Source: Methylophaga sp. (GTDB taxonomy: Bacteria; Pseudomonadota; Gammaproteobacteria; Nitrosococcales; Methylophagaceae). From it: a stretch of 64,000 nt of DNA. Shown piece after piece: positions 53,615 to 63,987 of this stretch; the first letter of the stretch is position 1, and each line of letters starts with the position of its first letter. The notes under the pieces are model-generated. The model did not search any database. It was given only the letters and a program-made list of their open reading frames with translations, and was not told the origin of the DNA. Where the stretch lies: positions 177,243 to 241,242 of the forward strand of contig JAFIFW010000010.1 in assembly GCA_020831825.1 (NCBI GenBank). Reading direction: 5' to 3'. The translations under genes were made by a program, and so were the position numbers.

Positions 53615-54921
53615 TGGAAGTATGGGCACTGATCATGTTTGCCGTGCTGTTCCTGCTGTTGCTGGCAGGATTCCCGGTCGCCTTTACCCTGGGTGCAGTG
53701 GCGATGTTGTTTGGCGGCATCTTTCTCGGAATCGACTTTTTTAATTTACTGCCGTTTCGAATCTGGGGTGTGATGACCAATTTCACGCTGCTGGCAGTAC
53801 CGTTATTTGTCTTTATGGGTGTAGTACTGGAAAAATCGGGCCTTGCTGAAGAATTGCTTGAGACAATGGGCAGATTGTTTGGTCAGATCCGCGGAGGTCT
53901 CGCAATATCGGTGGTACTGGTTGGCGCATTATTGGCAGCCACCACCGGTGTGGTGGGTGCATCGGTGGTGACAATGGCTGTGATCGCCCTACCTGCCATG
54001 CTCAAACGAGGTTATGCGCCCTCACTGGCCAGTGGCACCATTGCCGCTTCTGGCACACTGGGTCAAATTATTCCGCCCAGTATCATCCTGATTTTATTGG
54101 GCGATGTGATTGGCGTGCCGGTCGGTGAATTGTTTATCGGTGCGATTGTGCCGGGCACTCTACTAATTGTGGCTTATATCCTGTACATCGCCTATGTGGC
54201 ATGGCGTCATCCACATCTGGCACCTGCCAGCCAACAAAATGATACTGATCTGCCCAACCTTGCCCTGAGCGTCGTTAAGAGTCTGATTCCCCCAGTTTTG
54301 CTCATTTTTGCTGTGCTGGGCTCTATTTTCTTTGGCATCGCCTCACCCACAGAATCTGCAGCCGTGGGCGCAATGGGAGCCTTGTTGCTCGCAGCACTGC
54401 ACCGAAAACTCACCCTGAGCACCTTAACTGAAGCCATGCAACGCACGACTCGATTGACCAGCATGGTGTTTCTGATTTTTATCGGCGCAACGGCTTTCGG
54501 ACTGGTATTTGTGGGCATGGGCGGCGACAAGCTGATTTTGGAAATATTCACTGGCTTGCCAGGTGGAATGTGGACTTTCCTGATTTTCAGCATGTTGCTG
54601 ATTTTTCTGCTCGGCTTTTTTCTCGACTTCATCGAGATCTGTTTTATTGTGGTGCCGGTGATTGCACCTGTCGCCATTTACATGGGCGTTGATCCGCTGT
54701 GGTTCGCCCTGTTGATAGCGATTAACCTGCAAACCTCATTCCTGACACCACCATTTGGTTTTTCGCTGTTTTACCTGAAAGCCAGTGCCCCTCCGAGCCT
54801 GAAACTCAGCGATGTTTATCGAGGTGTTCGCCCGTTTGTTGCCATACAGTTGCTGGTGTTGGTGACATTGATTGCCTTCCCGGCACTGACACTCTGGTTG
54901 CCAGGACTGATGCAGTATTGA
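53614..54921 (+). CDS. TRAP transporter large permease (DctM type)
   Basis: The 435-residue protein has 12-13 membrane segments, with the DctM blocks GFPVAFTLGAVAMLFGG, GVVGASVVTMAVIALPAM, ASGTLGQIIPPSIILILLGD and NLQTSFLTPPFGFSLFYLK. It forms the transport path with the DctQ subunit. No binding-protein (DctP) gene is adjacent. The gene ends one base before the convergent epmA. Confidence 0.92.
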   Translation: MEVWALIMFAVLFLLLLAGFPVAFTLGAVAMLFGGIFLGIDFFNLLPFRIWGVMTNFTLLAVPLFVFMGVVLEKSGLAEELLETMGRLFGQIRGGLAISVVLVGALLAATTGVVGASVVTMAVIALPAMLKRGYAPSLASGTIAASGTLGQIIPPSIILILLGDVIGVPVGELFIGAIVPGTLLIVAYILYIAYVAWRHPHLAPASQQNDTDLPNLALSVVKSLIPPVLLIFAVLGSIFFGIASPTESAAVGAMGALLLAALHRKLTLSTLTEAMQRTTRLTSMVFLIFIGATAFGLVFVGMGGDKLILEIFTGLPGGMWTFLIFSMLLIFLLGFFLDFIEICFIVVPVIAPVAIYMGVDPLWFALLIAINLQTSFLTPPFGFSLFYLKASAPPSLKLSDVYRGVRPFVAIQLLVLVTLIAFPALTLWLPGLMQY

Positions 54922-55887
54922 TCAGTTGTCGCTAAAACCAATCGATTGCACCGCAGCAATCTCCCGGGCATCCAGCAATAACATCAATAGCCTGTCCAGC
55001 CCCAATGCAATACCACTGCATTGGGGCAAGCCCTGGCTTTGAGCCATCAGCAAATGTTCATCTATCGGCATTTCTGCCTTGCCTAGTGATTTTCTGACGC
55101 GGTTATCTGCCATAAAGCGCTGGCGTAACTCAGTGGCATCGGTGAGTTCATCATAGCCGTTGGCAAGCTCTAGTCCGCCGGCATAAAGCTCAAACCGGGC
55201 AGCTACTTTGTTTCCTTGTGCATCCTCAACACATTTTGCCAATTGCGCTTGCGATGCCGGGAAATCATAAATCATCACCGGTGCGGACAATTGAGCCAGC
55301 TGCGGTTCAATGCACTGCGTCATCAATAATTCCAGCCAGCCATCCCGATCAGTTTGCCAGCAGGCAGGCAATGCAGGGATCTTGTCCAATGCCAGCATAC
55401 GCAGTTCAGTTTCATCTGCGTGATGGCAATCAATCTGCAAATAATCGCTAAATACTTGTGCGTAGCTGAAATAAACGGCCGGTGCAAAGTCGGTCAGCTT
55501 TAGCAGTAACTGATCCAATTCCTGCATTAACATTAACAGTGTAAAACCGGGCCGATACCACTCCAGCATAGTGAATTCCGGACTGTGCAGACGCCCTAGC
55601 TCACCATTGCGAAACACATGACAGATTTGATAGATGGGTCCGCTTCCCGCCGCCAGCAAACGCTTCATGGCAAATTCAGGTGAGGTGTGCAGATAACGGC
55701 TGTGAGACGTTTCCCCCGCATCACAGTGTGTGGCAAAACTGTCCAGATAAGTCGCCGTGGGTGCGGCCGATGACAACATCGGCGTATCGACTTCCAATAC
55801 AGCTCGCTCAGCAAAAAAATGGCGGACATCAGCCATTAGCTGAGCCCGCCGTTTTAGTTTGTTTTGCATCAATTCAGTGTCTGCCAT
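54922..55887 (-). CDS. epmA: EF-P beta-lysine ligase EpmA (GenX/PoxA)
   Basis: The 321-residue protein is a class II lysyl-tRNA synthetase-like core without an anticodon domain. Class II motifs are visible: RYLHTSPEFAMKRLLAAG, ELGRLHSPEFTMLEWYRPG and GIALGLDRLLMLL. EpmA ligates (R)-beta-lysine to a lysine of EF-P. The efp gene is 59 bases upstream on the same strand and epmB is just beyond, divergent. Confidence 0.93.
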   Translation of the reverse strand: MADTELMQNKLKRRAQLMADVRHFFAERAVLEVDTPMLSSAAPTATYLDSFATHCDAGETSHSRYLHTSPEFAMKRLLAAGSGPIYQICHVFRNGELGRLHSPEFTMLEWYRPGFTLLMLMQELDQLLLKLTDFAPAVYFSYAQVFSDYLQIDCHHADETELRMLALDKIPALPACWQTDRDGWLELLMTQCIEPQLAQLSAPVMIYDFPASQAQLAKCVEDAQGNKVAARFELYAGGLELANGYDELTDATELRQRFMADNRVRKSLGKAEMPIDEHLLMAQSQGLPQCSGIALGLDRLLMLLLDAREIAAVQSIGFSDN

Positions 55888-55946
55888 CAGGCAACGCCAA
55901 TAAAGTCATTCAAGCCGACCGCTGAAGCGCAAAAACCAAAGTCAGA

Positions 55947-56516
55947 TTAGTCTTTGGCGCGTTCTACATACGATGCTGACCGCGTATCCACCCGCAACAC
56001 TTCACCGATTTCGATAAATAAAGGCACTCGAACAACCGCGCCGGTTTCCAATGTCGCAGGCTTGCCGCCACCGCCTGAAGTATCTCCGCGCACACCCGGA
56101 TCAGTATCCACAACCGCAAGGTTAACAAAGTTAGGTGGTGTCACCAGCAGAGGCGAGCCATTCCATAGAGTAACGGTGTAAACGTACTGCTCTTTCAGCC
56201 AATCCTTGCTCTCAGTAATTGCATTGGCATCTGCCGCATATTGCTCAAAGCTTTGTGGATCCATGAAATGCCAGAACTCACCATCGGTGTATGAAAACTC
56301 CAGATCCATTTCGACGACATCAGCACTTTCAACCGAATCGTTAGACTTGAAGGTACGCTCGTTGACACGACCGGTTTTCAGATTACGGTATTTGACCCGA
56401 TTGAAGGCCTGTCCCTTACCCGGCTTCACAAATTCGTTTTCGATAATGCTGCAAGGATCACCATCCAGCATGAATTTCAGTCCGGATTTGAACTCATTGG
56501 TACTATAAGTTGCCAT
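55947..56516 (-). CDS. efp: Elongation factor P
   Basis: The 189-residue protein begins [24 protein letters not shown], has the KPGKGQAF loop with Lys34 as the modification site, and three OB-like barrels ending [12 protein letters not shown]. It rescues ribosomes stalled at polyproline. The ATG at 56516 is confirmed by the family start; the upstream frame to 56723 lies within epmB. Neighbouring epmA and epmB supply its beta-lysylation. Confidence 0.96.
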   Translation of the reverse strand: MATYSTNEFKSGLKFMLDGDPCSIIENEFVKPGKGQAFNRVKYRNLKTGRVNERTFKSNDSVESADVVEMDLEFSYTDGEFWHFMDPQSFEQYAADANAITESKDWLKEQYVYTVTLWNGSPLLVTPPNFVNLAVVDTDPGVRGDTSGGGGKPATLETGAVVRVPLFIEIGEVLRVDTRSASYVERAKD

Positions 56517-56568
56517 GCTAACCTCTTTTAGGGGACGATCGTCGTCTGTTTCTAAATCAAAGCGCCCT

Positions 56569-57576
56569 ATGATACCGCAATCACAACCCTGCGCGACAGC
56601 TGCCCCTTGGCAACAACTTCTGGCCGAGAGTATCACCTCCGCAGAAGAATTGTTACAGCGCCTGGGCCTGCAAACACAATTGCAGACACTTGATCCGCTG
56701 CGACTGAAAAAATTTCCGGTCAAGGTGACTGCTAGCTATATGAGCAAAATGCGTTATGGCGATGCCAGAGATCCACTTTTGTTACAGGTTTTTCCTCTGA
56801 TTGATGAAGCTTATGAAGCAGAGGGTTTTGTCGCTGATCCAGTCGGAGATCATCAGGCAGTTCGTCAGGCGGGCATGCTGCAGAAATATCAGGGACGGGC
56901 TTTATTGCTGACCACCGGCGCCTGTGCGATTCACTGTCGTTACTGTTTCAGGCGACATTTCCCCTACAGCAGCAGTAATCCACTTGCCAGTCAGTGGCAG
57001 CAAACGCTGGAGACACTGGCTGCGGATAGCAGTATCAAGGAAGTGATTCTAAGCGGTGGCGATCCCCTGGTGCTCAGCGATCAGAAACTGTCATCAATCA
57101 TTGCTGATCTGTCGGAGATCAAACACATCGAAAGACTTAGAATTCACAGTCGATTACCGCTGGTGCTGCCCGAGCGTATTACTGAACATTTGTGTTGCAG
57201 TCTGAGTGAGAGTCGGCTGAATGTGATCATGGTCATCCATGCCAATCACGCCAATGAGTTTGATGAGGCTACTGCAAAAGCGCTAAGTGCCTTGCAGCAG
57301 GCAGGTTGTCAGTTACTCAACCAGACGGTTTTGTTGCGTGGTATCAATGACAGCGCTGATGCACTGTGCCAACTCAGTGAACAGCTGTCTGCATGTGGCG
57401 TGTTGCCCTACTATCTGCACTTGCTGGATCCAGTAGCTGGTGCCAGTCACTTTGATGTGCCACAAGATCAGGGAGAAGCGCTGATTACCACCATGCGCCA
57501 GCGCTTGTCAGGTTATCTGGTACCCAGGCTGGTTCGCGAAATTGCTGGCCAGCCCAGTAAGACGATTATGGCTTAA
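56569..57576 (+). CDS. epmB: Lysine 2,3-aminomutase EpmB (EF-P modification)
   Basis: The 335-residue radical SAM protein has the cluster motif CAIHCRYC (CxxxCxxC), followed by [10 protein letters not shown], and [13 protein letters not shown] and [14 protein letters not shown], as in EpmB. It makes (R)-beta-lysine for EpmA. The start ATG 56569 is chosen by homology; a frame runs back to 56515 across the efp upstream region. Divergent from efp by 52 bases. Confidence 0.93.
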   Translation: MIPQSQPCATAAPWQQLLAESITSAEELLQRLGLQTQLQTLDPLRLKKFPVKVTASYMSKMRYGDARDPLLLQVFPLIDEAYEAEGFVADPVGDHQAVRQAGMLQKYQGRALLLTTGACAIHCRYCFRRHFPYSSSNPLASQWQQTLETLAADSSIKEVILSGGDPLVLSDQKLSSIIADLSEIKHIERLRIHSRLPLVLPERITEHLCCSLSESRLNVIMVIHANHANEFDEATAKALSALQQAGCQLLNQTVLLRGINDSADALCQLSEQLSACGVLPYYLHLLDPVAGASHFDVPQDQGEALITTMRQRLSGYLVPRLVREIAGQPSKTIMA

Positions 57577-58735
57577 GGCCGCGCTTGCTGATGGGCACGT
57601 ATTCCCGCTGTTCGCTGCCAATGTATATCTGGGTAGGTCGATAAATACGATTGTTGGCAATTTGCTCACGCCAGTGAGCCAGCCAACCCGCGCTACGGGC
57701 AACCGCAAACAATGCGGTGAACTGATCTTCGGGAATCCCCATCTCTGAATAGAGAATGCCTGAATAAAAATCAACGTTAGGATAGACGCCTTTATGGCCC
57801 AGTCTGTCAGCGCAGACTTCTTCCAGTTTGAGTGCGGTTTCAAACATTTGATCCAGATGACCGCCGCGTTCCTGAACCAGCTTTTCAACCAGTTTGTGCA
57901 GGATTTTGGCACGCGGGTCTTTGACCTTGTATTCACGATGGCCCATGCCCCAGATGACTTCCTTGTTGGACAGCTTGTGATCCACCCAGGCTTCCACTTT
58001 GTCAGGCGCACCAATTTCCTTGAGCATGCCCACCACCATCTGGTTGGCACCACCATGTAACGGGCCTGATAAGGTACCGATCGCCGCAGAAATCACTGCA
58101 TAAGGTGACGCCAGTGTTGAACCCGCGACCAGCGCGGCAAAGGTTGAAGCATTCAAAGTATGTTCGGCATGCAGAATCAAACAGACATCCATAATGCGTG
58201 CCATCAGCGGGTCCGGCTCTTGCCCTGTGAACATGTACAGAAGATTTTCTGCTACCGAGAGATCTGAACGTGGTTCAACCGGGTCATAGCCCTGACGCAT
58301 GTGTTCCCACATCGCCACCAGCGGGGCCATCTGAGCAATGATATTCACTGTCATGTTGCGAACATAATCAATGTCTTCACAGCTATTGGCATCGGTCAGA
58401 CACTCGGTTCCGGGATAGAACATGCCTAGACTGGAAACTGCGGTTTGCAACATGTCCATCGGATGACCTGTTGCCGGGAAATGTCGCATCATTTCACGGA
58501 TGTGATATTTGGTTCGGTAATGTGCTCTGAGATCTTTGACGAAGCTTTTCAACGAGGTGTCAGTGGGAAGTTCACCTTCCAGCAGCAGTAGCGTTGTTTC
58601 TTCAAAAGTGCTGTTGGCTGCCAGGGTTTCAAGCGGATAGCCCCGATAACTCAATATGCCCTTTTCACCGTCGATAAATGAAATGGCAGACTTGGTCGCG
58701 GCAACGCCCTCCAGACCCGGTAAAAATTCAGTCAT
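57566..58735 (-). CDS. gltA: Citrate synthase
   Basis: The 389-residue protein starts MTEFLPGLEGVAATKSAISFIDGEKGILSYRGYPLETLA and has catalytic residues of the family: His in LILHAEHTLNAST, His in GHREYKVKDPR and Asp in NVDFYSG. It condenses acetyl-CoA with oxaloacetate. It is a shorter citrate/methylcitrate synthase-like enzyme, so 2-methylcitrate activity is possible. Its 3' end overlaps epmB by 11 bases on the other strand. Confidence 0.93.
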   Translation of the reverse strand: MTEFLPGLEGVAATKSAISFIDGEKGILSYRGYPLETLAANSTFEETTLLLLEGELPTDTSLKSFVKDLRAHYRTKYHIREMMRHFPATGHPMDMLQTAVSSLGMFYPGTECLTDANSCEDIDYVRNMTVNIIAQMAPLVAMWEHMRQGYDPVEPRSDLSVAENLLYMFTGQEPDPLMARIMDVCLILHAEHTLNASTFAALVAGSTLASPYAVISAAIGTLSGPLHGGANQMVVGMLKEIGAPDKVEAWVDHKLSNKEVIWGMGHREYKVKDPRAKILHKLVEKLVQERGGHLDQMFETALKLEEVCADRLGHKGVYPNVDFYSGILYSEMGIPEDQFTALFAVARSAGWLAHWREQIANNRIYRPTQIYIGSEQREYVPISKRGLKP

Positions 58736-58836
58736 CTAGAACCTCTTGATTGTTTAGCTGGTGGAGATTTATCAGAAAGACGCGCCATTATACTGCAATG
58801 CTTGGTCGGGAACATCTTCTGACAATTCGCTGATCG

Positions 58837-60132
58837 TCAGTTGAGCATATCAGCCCAAATATTTTTTGCCCATGCAACCGCATAGTCGCCTTCGATGGCT
58901 GTGGCTGTTGCAGAAACTCCGCCGCCGGGCATTGGCAGCATATCAGCCTGTTCAGCATCATAACGATAAACTGCGGCGACATGTCCCGCTTGATGATCAT
59001 CAACAAAGCTATAACAGGTATTACTGAAAACCGGTTGCTGTTCAGGCTGTTCACCACGCATCAGTGCAATAACGGCTGCAGCACAGACTTTGGCTTGTGA
59101 GTTGGCAATATGGGCCGACTTGGGAACACCGGCAGAAACGGCATCGCCGATCACATGAACCTGCGGCACTGTGAGCGATTCATAACTGCGATAATCCACC
59201 CGGCACCATCGCCCGTCGACATCCATTACGCCAGCCATCTGGGCGACTTTGCCTGCTTTTTGTGGCGGAATCACATTCAATACATCTGCCTTAAAAGTGT
59301 CAAAAGCACTTTCAACCGTCAAGTGGTCGACATCCACAGATTCCAGTGGACTCATCGGTTGATATTCGATAAGCCCCGGATACAGTTCACTCCAGGCCTC
59401 TACGAACAAAGATTTTTTGGAGACGATATCGACATTTGCATCCAGTATCACCAACTTGCCACGCGGATTGTGCCGCTTGAGATGCAAAGCCACCTGACAG
59501 GCACGTTCGTAAGGCCCCGGTGGGCAACGATAAGGTGCTGCTGGAATGGTCATGACCATCAGGCCGCCCTGACGCATATCCGTTAACTGATCACGCAGTA
59601 ATACGCTTTGCGCTCCGGCTTTCCAGGCATGTGGAACTCGCTGTTGTGCTTCGGCTGACGCTAGCATCGGCAGTCGACTGTAATCCATATCCAGCCCGGG
59701 CGCGACAATCAGTCGATCATAATCAAGCTCAACGTCATCATGTAGCAAGACCCGGCGTTTTTCAGTGTCTATCGCAATCACTTCAGCATGAATGATATTC
59801 ACCCCGTGATTATTGCCAAGTCCATCGTAGCCATGACTGAGATCCTGCAAACCACGGCTGTGACTGAGAATCAGATTACTTTGTGGACATGAAACAAAGG
59901 TTCGCTGACGCTCAACCATGATGACTTCAAAGTCAGGTGCCCACATACGGATATATTTCGCCGCGGTGCAGCCTGCAAAACCACCACCGATGATGACAAT
60001 TCTGGGAGCTTTCCGGGTTTTTTTGCAGGCCATCAAAGGCACAGACAACAAACTCCCCGCCGCGGTGTAGCCAACACTTTTCAGAAAATCACGGCGTTTA
60101 ATCGACACAGGGTGACTCTCCGAAACAACCAA
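58837..60132 (-). CDS. Tat-exported FAD flavoprotein, FccB-like sulfide dehydrogenase subunit
   Basis: The 431-residue protein has a Tat signal (RRDFLKSVGYTAAG), a dinucleotide-binding motif GGGFAGCTAAKY, and cysteines FVSCPQSN, CPPGPYERAC and FSNTCYSF placed like the FAD-linking and redox cysteines of flavocytochrome c sulfide dehydrogenase. It is exported and should oxidise sulfide to sulfur in the periplasm. No cytochrome fccA gene is adjacent. It starts two bases after the lipA stop, at the end of a dacA-to-lipA run, which is unusual company. Confidence 0.82.
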   Translation of the reverse strand: MVVSESHPVSIKRRDFLKSVGYTAAGSLLSVPLMACKKTRKAPRIVIIGGGFAGCTAAKYIRMWAPDFEVIMVERQRTFVSCPQSNLILSHSRGLQDLSHGYDGLGNNHGVNIIHAEVIAIDTEKRRVLLHDDVELDYDRLIVAPGLDMDYSRLPMLASAEAQQRVPHAWKAGAQSVLLRDQLTDMRQGGLMVMTIPAAPYRCPPGPYERACQVALHLKRHNPRGKLVILDANVDIVSKKSLFVEAWSELYPGLIEYQPMSPLESVDVDHLTVESAFDTFKADVLNVIPPQKAGKVAQMAGVMDVDGRWCRVDYRSYESLTVPQVHVIGDAVSAGVPKSAHIANSQAKVCAAAVIALMRGEQPEQQPVFSNTCYSFVDDHQAGHVAAVYRYDAEQADMLPMPGGGVSATATAIEGDYAVAWAKNIWADMLN

Positions 60133-60134
60133 AC

Positions 60135-61091
60135 TCAGGAAACGCTGACGCCTTGCGCCTGCAGATCAGCATGATAGGAAGAACGAACCATCGGGCCACT
60201 GGCCACATGCACAAAGCCCATTTGTTTAGCGACTTCAGCCAGTTGCTCAAACTCTGCCGGCGTGACAAAGCGTTCAACTGCCAGATGATGTCGACTGGGT
60301 TGAAGATACTGCCCCAAGGTCAGCATCTGACAGCCATGCTGACGTAGATCCTGCATGACCGCATGCACTTCCTCAATGCTTTCACCCAGCCCCAGCATCA
60401 GACCTGATTTGGTCGGTACATCCGGGTGCTGGTTCTGAAAACGCTGAATCAAGTCCAGAGACCACTGATAGTCAGATCCGGGCCTGACAGCCTTGTAGAG
60501 TCTCGGAATTGTTTCAAGGTTGTGGTTGAAGATATCGGGAGGTTGATGTGCAAGTACTTCCAAGGCAAGATCCATTCGTCCACGAAAGTCAGGCACCAAT
60601 ACTTCGATCCTGGTCTGTGGTGACCGCAGGCGTATTTCACTGATGCAGCGAGTAAAGTGAGCGGCTCCGCCGTCACGCAGGTCATCTCTGTCAACTGAGG
60701 TCACGACGACATGCTTGAGTCGCATATCAGCGATCAGACTTGCCAGTTGTTGAGGCTCGTTTTCATCCAGTGCATCGGGACGGCCGTGAGCAACATCACA
60801 AAACGGACAACGGCGGGTGCAAATGTTGCCCATGATCATGAAAGTCGCCGTGCCATGCGCGAAACATTCTCCAAGGTTCGGGCAGGCCGCCTCTTCACAA
60901 ACGGTGTGCAGATTGTGTTCGCGAATCAGACCTTTAAGTCTGCTCACTTCTGGATCAGCATGTGATTTTGCTCGGATCCATTCGGGTTTTCGCTTGGGAT
61001 CGGTTGGCACAATTTTGATCGGAATTCTCGCCACCTTGGAAGCGCCCTTGAGGGCTTTGACATCACGTTTGGCGTGTTCAGCTTGCGTCAT
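60135..61091 (-). CDS. lipA: Lipoyl synthase LipA
   Basis: The 318-residue protein has the auxiliary cluster motif [12 protein letters not shown], the radical SAM motif CTRRCPFC and the C-terminal Ser in RSSYHA. It inserts two sulfurs into octanoyl-lysine of dehydrogenases. It overlaps lipB by 4 bases. Confidence 0.96.
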   Translation of the reverse strand: MTQAEHAKRDVKALKGASKVARIPIKIVPTDPKRKPEWIRAKSHADPEVSRLKGLIREHNLHTVCEEAACPNLGECFAHGTATFMIMGNICTRRCPFCDVAHGRPDALDENEPQQLASLIADMRLKHVVVTSVDRDDLRDGGAAHFTRCISEIRLRSPQTRIEVLVPDFRGRMDLALEVLAHQPPDIFNHNLETIPRLYKAVRPGSDYQWSLDLIQRFQNQHPDVPTKSGLMLGLGESIEEVHAVMQDLRQHGCQMLTLGQYLQPSRHHLAVERFVTPAEFEQLAEVAKQMGFVHVASGPMVRSSYHADLQAQGVSVS

Positions 61092-61708
61092 GGTTTTATG
61101 CTTGCCTGTTGGTTAATCGCTGACAATAACAGCGATGACAGTTGTTGTTTTGCCTGAGGCATGGTCAGAGATACGCCAAGGCTTTTCATGTCGATGACCG
61201 GCATTCCCGCATAGCCACAGGGATTAATCAAATCAAATGGCGTGAGATCCATGTCAACATTAAGACTGATGCCATGATAACAGGCTCCACGCCTGACCCG
61301 TAAACCAAGCGCTGCTATCTTGGCGTCATCGACATAAACGCCCGGAGCATCTTTTCGCGCGTGAGCCTTTATTCCGTGGTTGTCCAGCAGACAGATAACT
61401 GAGGTTTCCAGAAGCGTCACCATTTGGCGAACACCCCTGTGCATGCGCTTGAGATCGAGCAAGGTATAGATCACTAGTTGTCCGGGACCGTGATAAGTGA
61501 TCTGACCGCCGCGATCCGATTGCACCAGCGGAATGTCAGAACTCGTCAGCAAATGCTCAGGCTGTCCATTGTGACCTTGCGTGAACACCGGATAATGCTC
61601 CAGTAACCACAGCTCATTCTCCGTTTCCGGCTGACGCTGGTCGGTAAAGTCCCGCATTTCCTGCAAGGTGCTTGAATAGTCCACCTTGCCGAGATCACGA
61701 ATCTGCAT
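61088..61708 (-). CDS. lipB: Octanoyltransferase LipB
   Basis: The 206-residue protein has the [12 protein letters not shown] loop, Lys in KIAALGLRV and the catalytic Cys in [11 protein letters not shown]. It transfers octanoyl from acyl-carrier protein to apo-proteins, the first step before LipA. It is between ybeD and lipA in the same operon. Confidence 0.95.
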   Translation of the reverse strand: MQIRDLGKVDYSSTLQEMRDFTDQRQPETENELWLLEHYPVFTQGHNGQPEHLLTSSDIPLVQSDRGGQITYHGPGQLVIYTLLDLKRMHRGVRQMVTLLETSVICLLDNHGIKAHARKDAPGVYVDDAKIAALGLRVRRGACYHGISLNVDMDLTPFDLINPCGYAGMPVIDMKSLGVSLTMPQAKQQLSSLLLSAINQQASIKP

Positions 61709-61715
61709 CAGGTCG

Positions 61716-61988
61716 CTAGAGTACGTATTTCACCAGCTCGTGGCTGCTGAGTTCCTGATAAATCGCATCAAGTTGTGCCTTGCTGCTGGCCTGAATCAGC
61801 ACAGTGACTGAGGTATATTTGCTACCTGAGCTTTGTTTGCTGCTGACCGCAGCCTCGGGCACTTCGCTTACGTGTTTGCGGACAATTTCAACCACCAGTG
61901 CATCGAAGTTATCACTGCTGATGCCCATCGCCTTGATGGGGAATTCGCAGGGAAACTCAAGCAGCGTTTCTTGTGTAGTGTCAGCCAA
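61716..61988 (-). CDS. ybeD: DUF493 family protein YbeD
   Basis: The 90-residue protein begins MADTTQETLLEFPCEFPIKAMG and has SKQSSGSKYTSVTVLIQASSKAQLDAIYQEL and VKYVL at the end, all DUF493 hallmarks. E. coli ybeD also lies beside lipB. Overlaps dat by 8 bases. Function unproven. Confidence 0.93.
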   Translation of the reverse strand: MADTTQETLLEFPCEFPIKAMGISSDNFDALVVEIVRKHVSEVPEAAVSSKQSSGSKYTSVTVLIQASSKAQLDAIYQELSSHELVKYVL

Positions 61989-62832
61989 AATTCTGCTCCT
62001 GCTTCAACTGCTGATACAGTGCAATCAAGCGTTGCCAAACTGGACCCGGTTGACCGTTTCCGACCGGATGATCATCCAGTACGGTGACAGGTAACATTTC
62101 TCGGGTTGAACTTGAAATCCAGATCTCATCAGCATCATGTAATTCGGCTTCAGTGATCATCTGTTGATGCAGTTCGATGCCTGCCTGTTCTGCGAGGCGT
62201 AATACAACATCACGGGTGATACCGGGCAATACTTCTGCATTTTTTTCGGGGGTGTAGATAACGCCATTCTTGACGATATAGGCATTGCTGGCAGCGCCCT
62301 CGGTCAGATGTCCGTCTTTTATCAATAAGGCTTCCTGCGCACCCTGCTCATGCGCCTGCTGTTTAAGCAGACTGTTGGCAAGCAGGGTAATTGCTTTGAT
62401 GTCACATCGTTGCCACCGGATATCAGGCAAGGTAATGCACTTGATGCCCTGTGCTTTGAATGCATCAGGAATGGGCTGCATCGGGTTGCTCATAACAAAT
62501 ACCGAAGGCGTCGCATTGGCCGGGAAAAGATGATCTCTGGGTGCCACGCCACGCGTAACCTGCAAATATACCGCCTGGTCACCCCCACCATTTCGGTCAA
62601 TCAGTGTCTGAATCATTTCAGACCACTCAGCGTCTGTCAGTGGGTTATTGATGCGCACGCCATCAAGACTGCGTTGCAACCGGGCAAGATGGCCTTCCAG
62701 CTCAAAACAGTGACCCTGATAGACAGGGATTACCTCATAGACGCCATCACCTAACAAAAAGCCTCGGTCAAATACTGATACTTTGGCTTGTTCAGCAGCC
62801 AGGTACTCGCCATTCAAATAGACTGTTGCCAC
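61981..62832 (-). CDS. dat: D-amino acid aminotransferase
   Basis: The 283-residue class IV aminotransferase begins MATVYLNGEYLAAEQAKVSVFDRGFLLGDGVYEVIPVY, has the PLP lysine in CDIKAITLLANSL and LTEGAASNAYIV. It makes D-alanine or D-glutamate from keto acids for cell-wall synthesis. It is three bases after dacA, which fits a peptidoglycan link. Confidence 0.92.
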   Translation of the reverse strand: MATVYLNGEYLAAEQAKVSVFDRGFLLGDGVYEVIPVYQGHCFELEGHLARLQRSLDGVRINNPLTDAEWSEMIQTLIDRNGGGDQAVYLQVTRGVAPRDHLFPANATPSVFVMSNPMQPIPDAFKAQGIKCITLPDIRWQRCDIKAITLLANSLLKQQAHEQGAQEALLIKDGHLTEGAASNAYIVKNGVIYTPEKNAEVLPGITRDVVLRLAEQAGIELHQQMITEAELHDADEIWISSSTREMLPVTVLDDHPVGNGQPGPVWQRLIALYQQLKQEQNFG

Positions 62833-62835
62833 TCA

Positions 62836-63987
62836 CTAGCCCCAAATCAGCATCAACATGGCATCCAACAGACGACGCCACAGACTGCCTGCGGGTACAT
62901 CCTGCATGGCCACCAGGGTTTGAGTGGCAATCACTTCATTGTTCAATCGAATTTCAACTTCACCAAGCGCGCTACCGGCAGTCACTGGAGCGACGATGGG
63001 TGTTGTCAGATGACTGGTGGCTACAAGATTTTCATATCTGCCACGAGGCACAAGCACGTGCAAAGGTTGCTGCACGCCGATGGCAAGCTCTTTTTCGCTA
63101 CCTTTCCAGACACGGTTTTGCGTCACTACATGACCGGCTGGATATAACCGATGCGATTCAAAGAAGCGAAAGCCATAGTTGAGTAACTTGGAGGTTTCTT
63201 GTGCTCTGACATTTTCACTGCGTGTACCCAGTACCACCGAAATAAGGCGCATATCACCACGTTTGGCTGAGGCAGCAAGGCAGTAGCCTGCGGCTTCGGT
63301 ATGTCCGGTTTTCAGACCATCGACAGTTTCATCTCTCCACAGCAACCGGTTACGATTGTGCTGGGTGATGTTGTTATAGGTATATTCTTTTTCAGAGTAC
63401 CAGCGGTAATACTCAGGAAAATTGCGAATCATCGCCGCAGCAAGTGTCGCGATGTCACGTGAGGTGGTGTACAAGTCCGGGTCAGGCAAACCGGTAGAGT
63501 TGGTATAGTTAGTATTGTGCATACCAAGCTTTTGAGCATACTGATTCATCATCTGAGCAAACACTTCTTCGCTGCCAGCGACATGTTCTGCCAATGCGAC
63601 AGCAGCATCGTTACCCGATTGAACGATCATGCCGCGCAACAGCGCTTCCACCGGTACACGGGTGTTCACTTCGATAAAGCTGCGAGAACCAACCATGCGC
63701 CAGGCCCGCTCACTGATAAGCACTTCATCCTCAAGTTTGACATTGCCTGAAGCAAGCTCGTTAAACAGCACATAAGAAGTCATCAGCTTGGTGATACTGG
63801 CAGGTGGCAGGCGTTCGTCCGCGTTACCTTCGACCACTGGGATGCCACTATCAAAATCGACCAGAATGTATGATTTCGCAGCAATTTGTGGTGCAGCAGG
63901 GTTAGGCACAACAGGTGCTCCCGCAAAACTGGCTGACAAGGGCAATATGACCATTGCAAGCAGAAGTGTCTGGATCTTTTTAATCAT
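62836..63987 (-). CDS. dacA: D-alanyl-D-alanine carboxypeptidase DacA (PBP5-type)
   Basis: The 383-residue protein has a signal peptide (about residues 1-22, SFAGAP), and serine DD-peptidase motifs SITKLM (SxxK), SGNDAA (SxN) and KTGHTE (KTG), then the C-terminal PBP5 domain and an amphipathic membrane anchor (LWRRLLDAMLMLIWG). It trims D-Ala from peptidoglycan pentapeptides. It starts 13 bases from the window end and begins the dacA-dat-ybeD-lipB-lipA-FccB run. Confidence 0.95.
   Translation of the reverse strand: MIKKIQTLLLAMVILPLSASFAGAPVVPNPAAPQIAAKSYILVDFDSGIPVVEGNADERLPPASITKLMTSYVLFNELASGNVKLEDEVLISERAWRMVGSRSFIEVNTRVPVEALLRGMIVQSGNDAAVALAEHVAGSEEVFAQMMNQYAQKLGMHNTNYTNSTGLPDPDLYTTSRDIATLAAAMIRNFPEYYRWYSEKEYTYNNITQHNRNRLLWRDETVDGLKTGHTEAAGYCLAASAKRGDMRLISVVLGTRSENVRAQETSKLLNYGFRFFESHRLYPAGHVVTQNRVWKGSEKELAIGVQQPLHVLVPRGRYENLVATSHLTTPIVAPVTAGSALGEVEIRLNNEVIATQTLVAMQDVPAGSLWRRLLDAMLMLIWG

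Noticed and set aside
56517..56723. Upstream extension of efp
   Set aside because: Cys-rich nonsense inside the divergent epmB gene; EF-P family starts at 56516.
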